Origin: JBNKHG01 sp050290225
GTDB taxonomy: Bacteria; Pseudomonadota; Gammaproteobacteria; Pseudomonadales; Cellvibrionaceae
Assembly (NCBI GenBank): GCA_050290225.1
Contig: JBNKHG010000026.1
Location: forward strand, 1-64,000
Length of the DNA: 64,000 nucleotides
Direction: 5' to 3'
Shown: piece after piece, positions 63,712 to 64,000 of the stretch
Layout of the letters: every line of letters starts with the position of its first letter
Position numbering within the stretch: position 1 is the first letter of the stretch
Made by a program: the position numbers and the translations under genes
The notes under the pieces: model-generated
Told to the model about the DNA's origin: nothing
Database searches by the model: none
Seen by the model: only the letters and a program-made list of their open reading frames with translations

Positions 63712-64000
63712 ATGAATGAAGATGCAATAAGATCTTTCCTCGAAAAAATAGACTTTGCCTTTGCTTGGCTGCGCTGGTTTTATCCTAATGTCCCAGGCTA
63801 TCACTGCTATATTTTGTTTCTCTACTTCTTTCCGCAAAAATTACTGGGAATAAATTTGTTGGCCAAGTGGCCCGTGCATAGAACTAGCAGAGTGCTCTCT
63901 CCACACAAAGTTAAACTAGGTGTAAACAGTGCCCCGGGATTAAGTCCAAATGGATATATACAGGCAAAAAACGGAATTATTATCGGCGATAATTTTAGAA
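63712..64000 (+). CDS. hexapeptide acyltransferase (partial, runs off the window)
   Basis: The first 96 codons of a gene starting at the ATG at 63712, 13 bases after wbpE. An aromatic N-terminus (LRWFYPNVPGYHCYILFLYFF) is followed by KVKLGVNSAPGLSPNGYIQAKNGIIIGDNF, the start of a left-handed beta-helix of hexapeptide repeats. This is likely a sugar or serine-type O-acetyltransferase of the surface-polysaccharide cluster. The sequence is A/T-rich. The 3' end is outside the window. Confidence 0.75.
   Translation, partial: MNEDAIRSFLEKIDFAFAWLRWFYPNVPGYHCYILFLYFFPQKLLGINLLAKWPVHRTSRVLSPHKVKLGVNSAPGLSPNGYIQAKNGIIIGDNFR

Noticed and set aside
1..64000. tRNA and rRNA genes
   Set aside because: Reading both strands I found no convincing cloverleaf with a TTCGANTC arm and no rRNA-like stretch. 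A tRNA scan would settle this.

Overview
This 64 kb window is a chromosomal segment of a Gram-negative gammaproteobacterium. The gene set (Rnf/Rsx complex, AmpD/AmpE/AmpG, YqcC, DUF3549, DUF1631, SbcB, groESL, E. coli-type GloA and Dcd) points to the Cellvibrionales/Pseudomonadales neighbourhood; that placement is inferred from gene content only. Coding sequence is moderately GC-rich up to about 60.8 kb. The last 3 kb (surface-sugar genes) is visibly richer in A/T. I saw no rRNA, tRNA, CRISPR array, complete insertion sequence or prophage.

Layout. 0-5.1 kb: an iron-starvation-type surface-signalling set read leftward (ECF sigma factor, FecR anti-sigma regulator, TonB-dependent receptor with an STN signalling domain), followed by the first codons of another leftward gene. 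5.3-9.4 kb: a degenerate MTHFR-like protein, a small basic protein, gloA, a zinc-ribbon miniprotein overlapping dcd, and apbC. 9.75-18.8 kb: metG, the rsxABCDGE electron-transport operon (RsxC carries an unusual three-repeat tail) and a TetR regulator. 18.9-30.3 kb: a YbaK-type deacylase, SulP transporter, cyclic-nucleotide-binding protein, EF-G paralogue, REC-TPR protein, YqcC, DinG and an acyltransferase. 30.4-38.4 kb: ychJ, DUF3549, an EF-hand protein, pyrB, DUF2971, sbcB, carbonic anhydrase and a cupin. 38.4-44.8 kb: phhB, class II fumarase, TfoX-N protein, Fpr, [4Fe-4S] class I fumarase and a Lar-like zinc ribbon. 44.8-50.7 kb: a coiled-coil membrane protein, a PuuD-like membrane domain, groEL/groES behind a sigma-32-type promoter, FxsA and DUF481. 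50.8-60.8 kb: AmpG-like permease, ABC exporter, YajQ, AmpE, AmpD, DUF1631, a retropepsin-like protease and nadC. 61-64 kb: wbpB-wbpD-wbpE, the start of a nucleotide-sugar/O-antigen cluster that runs out of the window with a truncated acyltransferase.

Most of the window is ordinary housekeeping. The less ordinary material is mainly between genes: a family of CTTGCNG-type short repeats, three copies of which share an identical 20-bp flanking core; several unrelated minisatellites (14-, 15-, 18- and 19-bp units); and a 262-bp element with nested inverted repeats that ends inside the stop codon of phhB and looks like a MITE. No wholly new multi-gene system was evident. The best candidates for undescribed biology are these repeat elements, the repeat-tailed RsxC and the MTHFR-like protein that lacks a family catalytic residue.
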